NCBI GenBank assembly: GCA_022564935.1
Contig: JADFKM010000016.1
Location: 1-33,775, forward strand
DNA length: 33,775 nucleotides
From: Candidatus Dadabacteria bacterium
GTDB taxonomy: Bacteria > Desulfobacterota_D > UBA1144 > Nemesobacterales > JADFKM01
Reading direction: 5' to 3'
How positions within the stretch are numbered: the first letter of the stretch is position 1; the number at the start of each line of letters is the position of its first letter. Below are positions 17,042 to 24,777 of this stretch, piece after piece. The notes under the pieces are model-generated. The model made no database searches and was not told where the DNA came from. It worked only from the letters and a program-made list of their open reading frames with translations. Position numbers and translations under genes: made by a program.

Positions 17042-17146
17042 GTGGTCTTGACCGCCGTGGCGGGTGAGAAGGTCAAGCTCGGCTTCCTGATGCTGGAGAT
17101 GAAAAAGGCCCGCGATCAGCTCGCCGAGCTTATACTGGGCTCGTAA
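17042..17146 (+). pseudogene. Possible C-terminal remnant of a Roadblock/LC7 domain gene
   Basis: An open frame of 34 codons ending in TAA at 17144-17146 reads LTAVAGEKVKLGFLMLEMKK and then ARDQLAELILGS. This matches the last strand and helix of Roadblock/LC7 (MglB-like) domains, where a KLG turn precedes an amphipathic helix. The frame is closed upstream by TAA near 17029, there is no ribosome site, and base composition is GC-richer than the flanks. I read it as a decayed gene end. Family assignment from such a short stretch is tentative. Confidence 0.4.
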
Positions 17147-17499
17147 TTTCCTTCCGCAATTAACCACGCGGCACTCATTTGGACAAATTATATTGCATTT
17201 CCGATAACATAAAACTGGTTATTTTAACTTTGAGGGGATTGAATACTTTTTTAGACTTTTTTCTACTCAAAGCAGGGCGTCAAACGTACATTTTGCAACC
17301 TTTTTTCACTCACTTCACCACCAGTTTCTTACCGTTCTCGCTCAGCACGAGCCCGTCTTTGTTTTTTTCGCACTACTCTGCGAAAGGTAGTGATTCGGTA
17401 AAATTCCTCCGTAAATTATGCTGCATTCTATAACCATGCATTTTCATAGTAAACTTCGTTGATAGCACGTTAATGAAATTCGGGTACAAGATGCCATTA
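17147..17499. other. Non-coding stretch, probably degraded sequence
   Basis: AT-rich with poly-T runs. A plus-strand 84-codon open frame (17179-17433) is low-complexity and has no ribosome site. A 20-codon coding-like tail on the minus strand (17310-17372) may be another relic. No intact gene is seen. Confidence 0.4.
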
Positions 17500-18423
17500 T
17501 CATTTCACGGGCCTCGTCTCATGGCTTTTCATAAAAGCGAACACCGCTTCGGGGCTTTCGGGGATCCCGCCCGCGGCTCCGAGGGAGAGCGTGTTCATCG
17601 CCGCGGCCGCCGAGGCGAACGGCAGGCTCTCTTCCACCTCCCATCCCGTGAGCCGCCCGTAGAGGAACGCGCCCCGGAAGACGTCGCCTGCCCCCGTGGT
17701 GTCCACGGCGGACACGTTGTAGGCGGGGGTATCGATGATTTCCCCCCCGCAGCTCGTAATCGAGCCTCTGTCTCCCAGTGTGATTGCGATCACCGCCGCG
17801 CCGAACTCGCTCATCTTCTCAAGGCATTTTCGCGGATCGTCCCCCCCGCTGTAGCTCTTCATAAAATCCACCGACGCTATGAGTATGTCGACGTCTCCCC
17901 GCGCATATTCCACCGCCTCGTTGTACTCACCCGCATCGAAGGAAACTGTTAGCCCTTCTTTTCCCACAGCTTCTATTGCTCTGAGTGCCGCCTCGGCGTA
18001 GAGGTCGTCGAAGTGTACAGCGCGCGTGTTTTGTAGAATGTCGGTAGGGATATCTGCGGCCGTTAGCGGTGTGGTCGTTCCCCGCGACCAGAACACGGTC
18101 CTCTTTCCGCTGTGCTTTTCTATGGGGATCAGCGAGACCTGGGTTTTTTTGCCCGGCTCGACAATCAGGTGGGTCGTATCGATACTCTCCTGCTCAAGCT
18201 CTTGAATGAGGCGTTTTCCTTCAGTGTCGTCGCCTATTTTGGAGACCAGGGCTACTTTCAGCCCGAATCTGGAAAGCACGTTGAGAGCGGTGGCCGTGGG
18301 GCCGCCTCTCAGGGTGGAAAGCTGTGTGATCTCCTGCCGTTCATCTACGGAGGGATGGCGGTTTACAACCCCGAGGTAATCCACACAGACCTGACCTATG
18401 CCCACTACATCGAAGCTGCTCAT
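17500..18423 (-). CDS. PfkB/ribokinase-family carbohydrate kinase
   Basis: 307 residues. The ribokinase fold is shown by the N-terminal VVGIGQVCVDYLG, the GGPTATALNVLSRFGL substrate/dimer region, and the second PfkB signature DTTGAGDVFRGAF with catalytic Asp247 and the anion-hole glycines. It transfers phosphate from ATP to a small hydroxyl compound; the substrate cannot be read from sequence. It starts 9 bp after the MoaD-like gene, so it is the third gene of thrC-moaD-pfkB. Co-transcription with a threonine-synthase-like enzyme and a sulfur carrier is unusual and may indicate a substrate outside sugar catabolism. Confidence 0.88.
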   Translation of the reverse strand: MSSFDVVGIGQVCVDYLGVVNRHPSVDERQEITQLSTLRGGPTATALNVLSRFGLKVALVSKIGDDTEGKRLIQELEQESIDTTHLIVEPGKKTQVSLIPIEKHSGKRTVFWSRGTTTPLTAADIPTDILQNTRAVHFDDLYAEAALRAIEAVGKEGLTVSFDAGEYNEAVEYARGDVDILIASVDFMKSYSGGDDPRKCLEKMSEFGAAVIAITLGDRGSITSCGGEIIDTPAYNVSAVDTTGAGDVFRGAFLYGRLTGWEVEESLPFASAAAAMNTLSLGAAGGIPESPEAVFAFMKSHETRPVK

Positions 18424-18432
18424 CCATGCCGC

Positions 18433-18705
18433 TCAACCGCCGGCAATAGCCGGAATGATGGAAACTATATCGCTTTCATTGAGCTCGGTATCCAGGCCGT
18501 TTATGAAACGGATGTCTTCGTTGTTCACGTACAGGTTGATGAACCTTCGCAGGTTCCCGTTTTCGTCGCAAATCCTCTCTTTGATTCCGGGGAACTGCTT
18601 CTCAAGGCCATCTACAAGCTGCCCGACGTTCGGGGCGTCTATCGTTACTTCGTCCTTATCCCCCGTAAGCCTTCTGAGGGGGGTTGGTATTCTAACCGAT
18701 GGCAT
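18433..18705 (-). CDS. MoaD/ThiS-type ubiquitin-like sulfur carrier protein
   Basis: 90 residues, beta-grasp fold, ending in the exposed Gly89-Gly90 that is adenylated and thiocarboxylated in MoaD, ThiS and CysO. TPLRRLTGDKDEV, FPGIKERICDENGNLRRFINLYVN in outline, and DIVSIIPAIAGG are typical of the CysO/MoaD-related group (FVNVYVNDEDIR-like centre). A strong AAAGGAGG lies inside the end of thrC, and the coding regions overlap by 14 nt. It lacks moaE or thiG neighbours, so molybdopterin or thiazole synthesis is not indicated. The association points to sulfur delivery for amino-acid synthesis, as CysO does for CysM. Confidence 0.88.
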   Translation of the reverse strand: MPSVRIPTPLRRLTGDKDEVTIDAPNVGQLVDGLEKQFPGIKERICDENGNLRRFINLYVNNEDIRFINGLDTELNESDIVSIIPAIAGG

Positions 18706-19957
18706 CTTCTCTTTTACCTCCTTTGCTTAACTTCTCATACAGTTCTTCAAATTCTTCCAGCCTGGCTTCTATTAATTCGGGGTCTGAAACCTTTCCTATG
18801 AGGGATTCCTGGGTTTTAAGGCCGTTGCCCGTTATAGCCAGAACAATCGATTCGTCTCGGGGTATGACTCCACGCTTAATCAGCTTCGTAGCAACCGCCA
18901 TTGTGACCCCTCCGGCTGTTTCTGCGAATATCCCCTCCGTCATGGCAAGGAGCTTAATGCCCTCGACTATCTCTTCGTCCGTCGCGTCCTCGGCGGTGCC
19001 TCTGGACTGATTGATAACGTCCATGGCGAAGAAGCCGTCTGCGGGGTTGCCAATTGCGAGGGACTTGGCGATAGTAACGGGGTTTTTAACGGGTTTAAAG
19101 ACTTCCCAGTCGTTTTTGACCGCGGTGGAGATGGGGGAGCAACCGGCGGCCTGAGCGCCGTATAGCTTTGTTCCGTTGCTCTCCACGAGACCTATGGTTT
19201 CAAACTCTTTTATGGCTTTCGATATTTTTGTAAGCAGTGAGCCGCTTGCCATCGGGATGACGAAGTGTTTCGGAGCCCGCCACCCGAGCTGCTCCATCAC
19301 CTCGAACCCAAGGGATTTGGAGCCCTCCGCGTAGTAGGGGCGAATGTTTATATTGACAAAAGCCCAGTTGAATTTCCCGGCGATCTCGTTGCACAGCCTG
19401 TTCACGTCGTCGTAACTGCCCTTTACTTCGATGAGTGTGGAGCCGTAGACGGTGGTGCCCACGACCTTTGCCTGCTCCAGGTCGTATGGGATGAAGATGA
19501 GGCTTTTCAATCTCCCCGCTGTGGAAAGGGCTGCCACTGAGTTCGCCAGGTTGCCCGTTGAGGCGCAGGAGACCGTGTCGAACCCGAACTCCTTGGCCTT
19601 CGAGAGCGCAACAGAAACAACTCTGTCCTTAAAAGACAGCGTGGGGTAGCAGACGGAGTCGTTTTTGATGTAAATTTCTTTGACGCCGAGCGCTCTGGCG
19701 AGGTTTTCCGCTCGTATTAGAGGGGTAAAGCCGACGGATTGGCCGATTGTGGGTGGGTTGTCGATGGGCAGGAGCTCCCAGTAGCGCCATATGTTGTTTC
19801 CCCGCTTCTCGATGGCCTCACGGGAAAGAGACTGTTTTATCTCATCATAATTGTATGTGACTTCCAGGGGGCCGAAGCACATCTCGCACACGTGTACGGG
19901 GGCCTTCGGGAATTCTTCCCCGCATTCCTTGCACCTCAGAGACTTGACGAAGCCCAT
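18692..19957 (-). CDS. thrC: Threonine synthase (PLP-dependent, with N-terminal zinc ribbon)
   Basis: 421 residues. The N-terminus has a zinc ribbon (Cys9, Cys12, Cys24, Cys27), then a type-II-fold PLP enzyme: Lys110 in LSFKDR is the Schiff-base lysine, ASTGNLANS binds the phosphate, and FAETAGGVTMA is a typical late motif. The known reaction is O-phosphohomoserine to threonine. The start at 19957 has GAGAGGT 6 nt upstream. The downstream overlapping gene is a sulfur carrier, which raises the possibility that this enzyme or a paralogue uses a protein thiocarboxylate, as the cysteine synthase CysM does. That idea is inference; the sequence itself looks like a standard threonine synthase. Confidence 0.9.
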   Translation of the reverse strand: MGFVKSLRCKECGEEFPKAPVHVCEMCFGPLEVTYNYDEIKQSLSREAIEKRGNNIWRYWELLPIDNPPTIGQSVGFTPLIRAENLARALGVKEIYIKNDSVCYPTLSFKDRVVSVALSKAKEFGFDTVSCASTGNLANSVAALSTAGRLKSLIFIPYDLEQAKVVGTTVYGSTLIEVKGSYDDVNRLCNEIAGKFNWAFVNINIRPYYAEGSKSLGFEVMEQLGWRAPKHFVIPMASGSLLTKISKAIKEFETIGLVESNGTKLYGAQAAGCSPISTAVKNDWEVFKPVKNPVTIAKSLAIGNPADGFFAMDVINQSRGTAEDATDEEIVEGIKLLAMTEGIFAETAGGVTMAVATKLIKRGVIPRDESIVLAITGNGLKTQESLIGKVSDPELIEARLEEFEELYEKLSKGGKREDAIG

Positions 19958-19985
19958 GCGTTACCTCTCTTTAGAGTATCCAATA

Positions 19986-20014
19986 CTAGTACCTTTTAGC
20001 TATTTTATTGTCAA
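19986..20014 (-). promoter_or_regulatory. Candidate promoter for thrC-moaD-pfkB
   Basis: Minus-strand consensus TTGACA at 20009-20014. The best-spaced -10 (17 bp) is TACTAG at 19986-19991; TAGTAT, 3 bp further on, is closer to consensus but at 20 bp. The leader is about 20-25 nt. Confidence 0.45.
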
Positions 20015-20153
20015 GCAGACGCACGAACGCTGACCGTAGCAATATAAAGATACCCCAGTGGGTGTTGGATTTGAAATTATATGCCCGTACACTACCCTCG
20101 GGATATCCCCTGATTGTTGCCTATTATCACAGAACAGCACAGTATGGTAGGTT

Positions 20154-21911
20154 CTAGCTTGAGGATATCTCCCTTATGATCTCATCGGGCAGGGAGTACT
20201 CCCACCTGTTTATTATCTCCTCTATGACGTGGCTTTTTATCTCTTCCGAGGTGCGCAGCTTTAACGCCCCGCTGAGGATTTCCTCCGAATGTTCCTTTGT
20301 TATTATGCTGAGGAGCTTTTTGACTTTGGGAATTGAATGCACGTTCATGCTCAGCTCCTCTATGCCCATTCCCACGATCAGGGGGACGCACTGGAGCTGG
20401 CTTGCCATCTCGCCGCAGACCCCGACCGGGACATTCTTTTCCTTTGCCTTTTCAATCACGCTCTGCAGCAGCCTGAGAATGGCGGGATGGAAGGGACTGA
20501 AGAGGTAACTTAAATGCTCGTTTGCCCTGTCGACAGCGAGTGTGTACTGGATGAGGTCGTTCGTTCCGATGCTCAGGAAGTCGACCTCGTCGGCTAATTC
20601 GGAGGCTAATATGGCCGCCGAAGGGGTTTCGATCATAACCCCAAGCTCCGGCACGCTGCCGGTGTCCATATCAGAAGCTACCTGCTCGATTATCTCCTTG
20701 ACCTCTATTATCTCCTCAATGCAGGATATCATTGGTATGAGAATCCGTATGCTCCCGCACGTTTGGGCTTTTAGCATCGCCCGTGTCTGATTGATGAACG
20801 TTTCCTTTTCGTTCAGCGAGTACCTGATGCCCCGCATTCCCAGGGCGGGGTTCGTCTCAGTTGCGGTTTCGGTGCCTCTGGGGAATTTGTCGCCGCCGAT
20901 ATCTATGGTCCTGATGGTGACCGTGTAGGGGTTCATCCCCTTAACCACTTTTGCGTAGTTATTGAACTGCTCCTCCTCGGTGGGGAAATATACGGAGTTT
21001 GTGAGCATGAACTCCGTTCTGTACATCCCAATTCCTTCCGCCCCGTAGCGCAGCGCAAGCTCCACCTCTTCGGCAATCTCGATGTTGGCGTTTACCTTTA
21101 TCTTCACGCCGTCAGATGTTTGTCCGGGCAGCGAGCCGTAACTTATGAGCTTCTTTTCCTGCGCGAGGAACTCTTTTTCCCTTCTCTTGAACTGGCGAAG
21201 CTCTTTGGCCGTGGGGTTTATTACCACCGTGCCGCTGTAGCCGTCAATGAATATAACGTCTCCGGGGGAGACCCGGACGGTGATGTCGTCTGTGCCCATA
21301 ACGCTTGGGATTCCGAACGACTTTGCCACAATCGCGCTGTGAGATGTGTAGCCGCCCACGTCTGTGGCGAACCCCACCGCGTTGTGTTTCGCGTACCACA
21401 CCACGTCTACAGTGGATATGTCGTGCGAGACGAGCACGGAGTTGGGCTCGAGCTCGTGCATGTGGTCGTGTATTCCGTGGAGGTTCCGCAGTATCCTGTC
21501 TCCGAGGTGGTTGAGGTCCGTCACCCTGTCCTGCATGTACTGGTCGTCTATCTCCCTCAGCCTTTCGGTTTTCTTGTCTATTACCAGGTTGATAGCCCAT
21601 TCCGCATTTACACCTTCGTTTTTAATCGTCTCCAGCACCTCTTCGCAGAACGATTCGTCGCCGAGCATCATGATGTAGAAATTCAAGATCTGGTCGTAGT
21701 CCACTATGTCTTTAGGGTGGAACTTTTGCTGTATGAGCTGGATTTGCTCCTTGGATTTCTCAAGGGCGAGGAGAAATCTGTTCTGCTCGGCTTCGAGCAG
21801 GGGGTAGGCGACGGATGTTTTTTCGACTACTACTTTGTAGCGGTTCAGCATCACCGCCTTGCCTAGGGCGACGCCGGGGCAGACCGCAATCCCCCTGAGC
21901 TCGTGTCTCAT
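20154..21911 (-). CDS. ptsI: Phosphoenolpyruvate-protein phosphotransferase (Enzyme I)
   Basis: 585 residues, standard length for the general PTS Enzyme I. It takes phosphate from PEP and passes it to HPr. His191 in GGYTSHSAIVAKS is the phosphorylated residue, followed by the PEP-binding barrel with GIGMYRTEFM, the GTNDLIQYTLAVDRANE signature and Cys499 in GVCGEMAS. There is no N-terminal GAF domain, so it is not the nitrogen-type PtsP. It overlaps ptsH by ATGA. No Enzyme II genes are in the window, so it may serve regulatory phosphorylation or distant permeases. Confidence 0.95.
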   Translation of the reverse strand: MRHELRGIAVCPGVALGKAVMLNRYKVVVEKTSVAYPLLEAEQNRFLLALEKSKEQIQLIQQKFHPKDIVDYDQILNFYIMMLGDESFCEEVLETIKNEGVNAEWAINLVIDKKTERLREIDDQYMQDRVTDLNHLGDRILRNLHGIHDHMHELEPNSVLVSHDISTVDVVWYAKHNAVGFATDVGGYTSHSAIVAKSFGIPSVMGTDDITVRVSPGDVIFIDGYSGTVVINPTAKELRQFKRREKEFLAQEKKLISYGSLPGQTSDGVKIKVNANIEIAEEVELALRYGAEGIGMYRTEFMLTNSVYFPTEEEQFNNYAKVVKGMNPYTVTIRTIDIGGDKFPRGTETATETNPALGMRGIRYSLNEKETFINQTRAMLKAQTCGSIRILIPMISCIEEIIEVKEIIEQVASDMDTGSVPELGVMIETPSAAILASELADEVDFLSIGTNDLIQYTLAVDRANEHLSYLFSPFHPAILRLLQSVIEKAKEKNVPVGVCGEMASQLQCVPLIVGMGIEELSMNVHSIPKVKKLLSIITKEHSEEILSGALKLRTSEEIKSHVIEEIINRWEYSLPDEIIREISSS

Positions 21912-22192
21912 ACTTTCTCCCCAAATCCGCTTTCGACAAGCTCCTCTATCTCGTTTAATACCTGCTCGGCGTCGGCGCCGGATGCGTCAATCTGGATCGT
22001 CGTGCCTTTGATGGCGGCAAGGGAGAGAACTCCTAGGATGCTCTTGCCGTTCACTTCGTACCCGTCCTTGCTCAGTGTGATATCCGAGGCAAAGTTGTTC
22101 GCAACATTCACAAGCTGCGCAGCGGCGCGGGCGTGAAGCCCCAGTCTGTTCTTAATCGTAACCGTTTTGGTCTTGGTCGTATCACCGCTCAC
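21908..22192 (-). CDS. ptsH: Phosphocarrier protein HPr
   Basis: 94 residues from a GTG start. The phosphorylated His20 lies in NRLGLHARAAA, and Ser51 in NGKSILGVL corresponds to the regulatory Ser46 used by HPr kinase, so two kinds of phosphorylation are possible. The product is slightly longer than usual at the N-terminus (MSGDTTKTKT precedes the first strand). The gene overlaps ptsI by 4 nt. A near-consensus promoter lies about 85 bp upstream. Confidence 0.95.
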   Translation of the reverse strand: MSGDTTKTKTVTIKNRLGLHARAAAQLVNVANNFASDITLSKDGYEVNGKSILGVLSLAAIKGTTIQIDASGADAEQVLNEIEELVESGFGEKV

Positions 22193-22276
22193 TTGCGCTA
22201 TCTCCCTGAGTCAAGAATTGGAGTTTATATTTTGCAAGGACGCAGTTGCTGTGCCGTATTGACCCGTCAAGTATAG

Positions 22277-22305
22277 ATTATAAGGATTCCCGAAAGATTT
22301 TGCAA
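22277..22305 (-). promoter_or_regulatory. Sigma70-type promoter for ptsHI
   Basis: On the minus strand, TTGCAA (22300-22305), 17 bp, and consensus TATAAT (22277-22282). The leader is about 78 nt. It sits between the end of the lipoprotein gene and ptsH, so ptsHI can be transcribed independently. Confidence 0.65.
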
Positions 22306-22321
22306 TCGGAAATGTTTAGGC

Positions 22322-23071
22322 CTACTGATTAAAGAGGGTTTTGTCGATAGGGGAGTTGAGCTCTGTATCGTCTGAGTACTTTACGGAGATCGAAAATTTT
22401 TCCGTACTCAGTTTTATCTTTGAGGGGAAATAGGCGTTGTCTTGACCTACCACCTTCCAGCCTCCGTACTCTATCGTTACCCAAGAGCCGTCATTAAGCA
22501 AAATGTCTGCCCTCTCGACAAGTAGATTCTCCGGGTTTACGTACAGTTTTTGTCTATCCGGCCAAAAGGCGGGTCTCAGCACCAAAAGACCCTGCTCGCT
22601 TTCCAGGAGCAGCTCTTCATCCCCGAGCGATTCCCCGTCGGGGATGCGGCCGAGCAGGAGGTCTACAAGCTCGAATACGTCCATACTGAGGGGGAGGGAA
22701 GGGAAGATGTAGGCGAGGTTGAACTTCTCTCCGTACTCGAAATGGAGCCTGTCCCGTGGGAGCATCAGCACACCTCCGCTCTCGTCGAATATGAGCTTGG
22801 CTACGGTGGTTCCGAAGAGGGTGAGGGCTTCTATGTAGAGCAGGTCTGGGTCTTGCACAATGGTGACCTGCTTGAAGGAGAGCTCTTCGAAGGGGGTTTG
22901 TATTTTAATCTTCGCCATGCCCTTGATGGAGGTGATGCTCCCCTCGCGTGCAGCTATCGCCCTTGCTATTTCGTCAGCGGAGAAATCCGCAAGGTCGATT
23001 TCGGGCCGTGGGGGGATCAAGTAGCATGCGGTTATAAGAAGCAGGACGGCGGATATGATTAGTTTCTTCAA
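22322..23071 (-). CDS. DUF4292/LolB-like outer-membrane lipoprotein
   Basis: 249 residues from a TTG start. A lipoprotein signal peptide ends in LITAC with Cys16 as the lipidated residue. The rest is a beta-rich domain (IKGMAKIKIQTPFEELSFKQ, then repeated strands such as LLYIEALTLFGTTVAKL) resembling LolA/LolB-like lipid-binding half-barrels and the DUF4292 group found in many deltaproteobacteria and Bacteroidetes. A role in lipoprotein or lipid handling in the outer membrane is plausible but not shown. An extended -10 promoter lies 28 bp upstream. Confidence 0.72.
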   Translation of the reverse strand: MKKLIISAVLLLITACYLIPPRPEIDLADFSADEIARAIAAREGSITSIKGMAKIKIQTPFEELSFKQVTIVQDPDLLYIEALTLFGTTVAKLIFDESGGVLMLPRDRLHFEYGEKFNLAYIFPSLPLSMDVFELVDLLLGRIPDGESLGDEELLLESEQGLLVLRPAFWPDRQKLYVNPENLLVERADILLNDGSWVTIEYGGWKVVGQDNAYFPSKIKLSTEKFSISVKYSDDTELNSPIDKTLFNQ

Positions 23072-23098
23072 GTAAATCTCTGCTGGAAGTTTGTTAGT

Positions 23099-23107
23099 AT
23101 TATATCA
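23099..23107 (-). promoter_or_regulatory. Extended -10 promoter for the DUF4292-like lipoprotein gene
   Basis: TGATATAAT on the minus strand is a perfect TGn-TATAAT extended -10 element with no good -35 box. The predicted start is near 23092, leaving a leader of about 21 nt before the TTG at 23071. Confidence 0.5.
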
Positions 23108-23259
23108 GGTGTGTTGGTTGAGTGAGAGGGTCGCGCTCGAGCAGCCGAGGCGTGAACGGACGGGTAGGGGTATCGCCCCACAATAGAGAATGGGAGTCAC
23201 ACACAACACACTATTACATCCAGCCATGCATAATGAGGTGATTAAATGAGCACTGCTAT

Positions 23260-23301
23260 GAAACAAAAAGCCGGGATACCATTGATTCGATACCCCGGCT
23301 T
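23260..23301 (-). terminator. Rho-independent terminator for the paralogous secreted-protein genes
   Basis: An 8-bp stem AAGCCGGG (23268-23275) with CCCGGCTT (23294-23301). On the minus strand it is followed by TTTTTGTTTC, 40 bp after the stop of the second paralogue. Confidence 0.75.
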
Positions 23302-23342
23302 CATATCCGATAGGAGGACGATATTCTTTCTCTAACTAGTGG

Positions 23343-24737
23343 TTACTGCTCTTCCCTCCTTCGCAGCATGGAGCGAAGCCCAATGCCTAGAAGTGGGATC
23401 AATACAACGAGCGCATTAGCCGCCGCTGTGCCTGCGCTTGCCGTAGAGGCTATGGCGCATCCGCCACCGCCGCCCGGGTCGGCTATGCAAATACCCAGAG
23501 CGCATACCTGGCCCTCGGCGCAATCGGTATCAACGGTACACTCGGGCGGCGCCTCAACACAAGCTCCCGCCTCGCATACCTCGCCCTCTGCGCAATCTGT
23601 ATCAACGGCACACTCCGGCGCCGCAACACATTCTCCCGCCTCGCATACCTCGCCCTCGAGGCAATCTGCATCAACGGTACACTCGGGGAGAGGAGCAACC
23701 GGTGTTGCCGCGCCTTCGGCATGCATCCAGAACGCATAACCCTCAAGCGCGAATTCACTCAATGCGACTATTCCCATCTCGTTCTCAAGTCCATCCAGCC
23801 CGCTAACGGCTATCTTTACCCAGCCTACACGTGTAGGACTGTTGGGACAAAGTTCCTGGCTTGAGAGAAGGGTGTCTGACTGGAAAAACTGCTGGTTGAT
23901 CCCGATGTCGAAGAAGCAGTTCTGAACTATAGCTGAGCACGAAACCGGCTCCTCGTTATCATCGAATATGAGCGGCGTCCACACGGCGTCGCCAGGCACC
24001 GCGACGTAGCCGAACGGTCCGGCGTAGTTGTCGCTGAACGCTATGCTGATAAGATCCGCACTATCTTCACCCAAATCATCCTCAAAGTTGAACTTGAGAA
24101 ACTCGGGCTGGATGAGTACGTACCCGTTCGAAGAGCCGTCGAGCGTGGTGCCGTCGGCTTCCACAATGCCGGTCGAAAAACTGACGGCGTCCCTGCCCAT
24201 CGCGTTCAGAGCGAATGTCTCTGTTGCGTCAAAAACATAGGAGTTTCCGAACATGTGCTGGTGGGCTATGGCGTTGCGAGTGCCGGGGCCGTCTATGGGA
24301 GTTATGACCACAAACCCCTTTGTGTTGGTAAAGCTGCCTATAAAGATTGGAGATGCAACGGGATCGTTTGTGGATACACTTCCCATATCATAGATATGCG
24401 TGTCGTTGGGGGTGTAGAAATCGTTGAAGTCCGTCTCTGCGCATATCACAATGGTTGAGGGAATACAAACATCCTGCGCATCTACTGTACAGCTGCTCGC
24501 GAATATCTGGACGTGAACGTTTACGGCTGTGTCCAAGCTCGCGTTTGTCACCTGGATAAAGGAATCTCTGATGTTATTGATTTGGTCTTCATCGTACCAC
24601 AATATAAGCTGGCTTGACTGCATCTCCGTTTTTCCTACAGGCACGACGACCTGCGAGACTGCCGGGGTCGATACAAGTCCCAAAAGGAGAGCAAAAACAA
24701 TAGCTCCCATAATTTTCTCAATAAATCTGGTTTTCAT
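23343..24737 (-). CDS. Secreted Cys-rich protein with C-terminal sorting-like signal (paralogue of the next gene)
   Basis: 464 residues from the ATG at 24737, chosen because GAGGA lies just upstream; upstream in-frame ATGs at 24773 and 24752 lack a site. A signal peptide (to about residue 29, AVSQ) is followed by a ~330-residue domain shared with the adjacent gene (PVGKT...SQLILWYDE, VHVQIFASSC, ICAETDFNDFYTP, AIAHQHMFG, SIAFSDNYAG.FGYVA). Then come three ~23-aa repeats of the form C-x-VDxDC-x-EGxVC-x(3)-G-x-C and a tail made of GGGGGCAIAS, a hydrophobic stretch (LVVLIPLLGIGL) and RRR. This tripartite tail resembles MYXO-CTERM/myxosortase-type signals for surface anchoring. Function of the large domain is unknown. 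Confidence 0.78.
   Translation of the reverse strand: MKTRFIEKIMGAIVFALLLGLVSTPAVSQVVVPVGKTEMQSSQLILWYDEDQINNIRDSFIQVTNASLDTAVNVHVQIFASSCTVDAQDVCIPSTIVICAETDFNDFYTPNDTHIYDMGSVSTNDPVASPIFIGSFTNTKGFVVITPIDGPGTRNAIAHQHMFGNSYVFDATETFALNAMGRDAVSFSTGIVEADGTTLDGSSNGYVLIQPEFLKFNFEDDLGEDSADLISIAFSDNYAGPFGYVAVPGDAVWTPLIFDDNEEPVSCSAIVQNCFFDIGINQQFFQSDTLLSSQELCPNSPTRVGWVKIAVSGLDGLENEMGIVALSEFALEGYAFWMHAEGAATPVAPLPECTVDADCLEGEVCEAGECVAAPECAVDTDCAEGEVCEAGACVEAPPECTVDTDCAEGQVCALGICIADPGGGGGCAIASTASAGTAAANALVVLIPLLGIGLRSMLRRREEQ
23485..23691 (-). repeat. Three tandem 69-72 bp repeats encoding Cys-rich modules
   Basis: A GCAATCxGxATCAACGGxAC word recurs at 23520, 23592 and 23661 (spacing 72 and 69 bp), giving 24- and 23-residue units with four Cys each within the preceding secreted protein. 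Such CxxDxDCxxGxxC modules are frequent just before MYXO-CTERM tails in myxobacteria. Confidence 0.8.
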
Positions 24738-24777
24738 AAATCCCGTCCTCATTGCTTTTTTTTGTCTAAACATTCTA

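Noticed and set aside
17310-17372. 20-codon coding-like tail on the minus strand (KDGLVLSENGKKLVVK)
   Set aside because: Reads like a protein C-terminus but is closed by a stop just upstream and is too short to assign; mentioned only as a possible relic.
17179-17433. 84-codon open frame rich in Phe and Ser
   Set aside because: Low complexity from poly-T tracts and no ribosome site.
21120-21866. 248-codon plus-strand open frame inside ptsI
   Set aside because: Antisense shadow of ptsI with unnatural His/Val/Tyr-rich composition.
23485-23691. Regularly spaced repeats as a CRISPR array
   Set aside because: The 69-72 bp period keeps the reading frame and encodes Cys modules; spacers are not unique sequence between identical short repeats.
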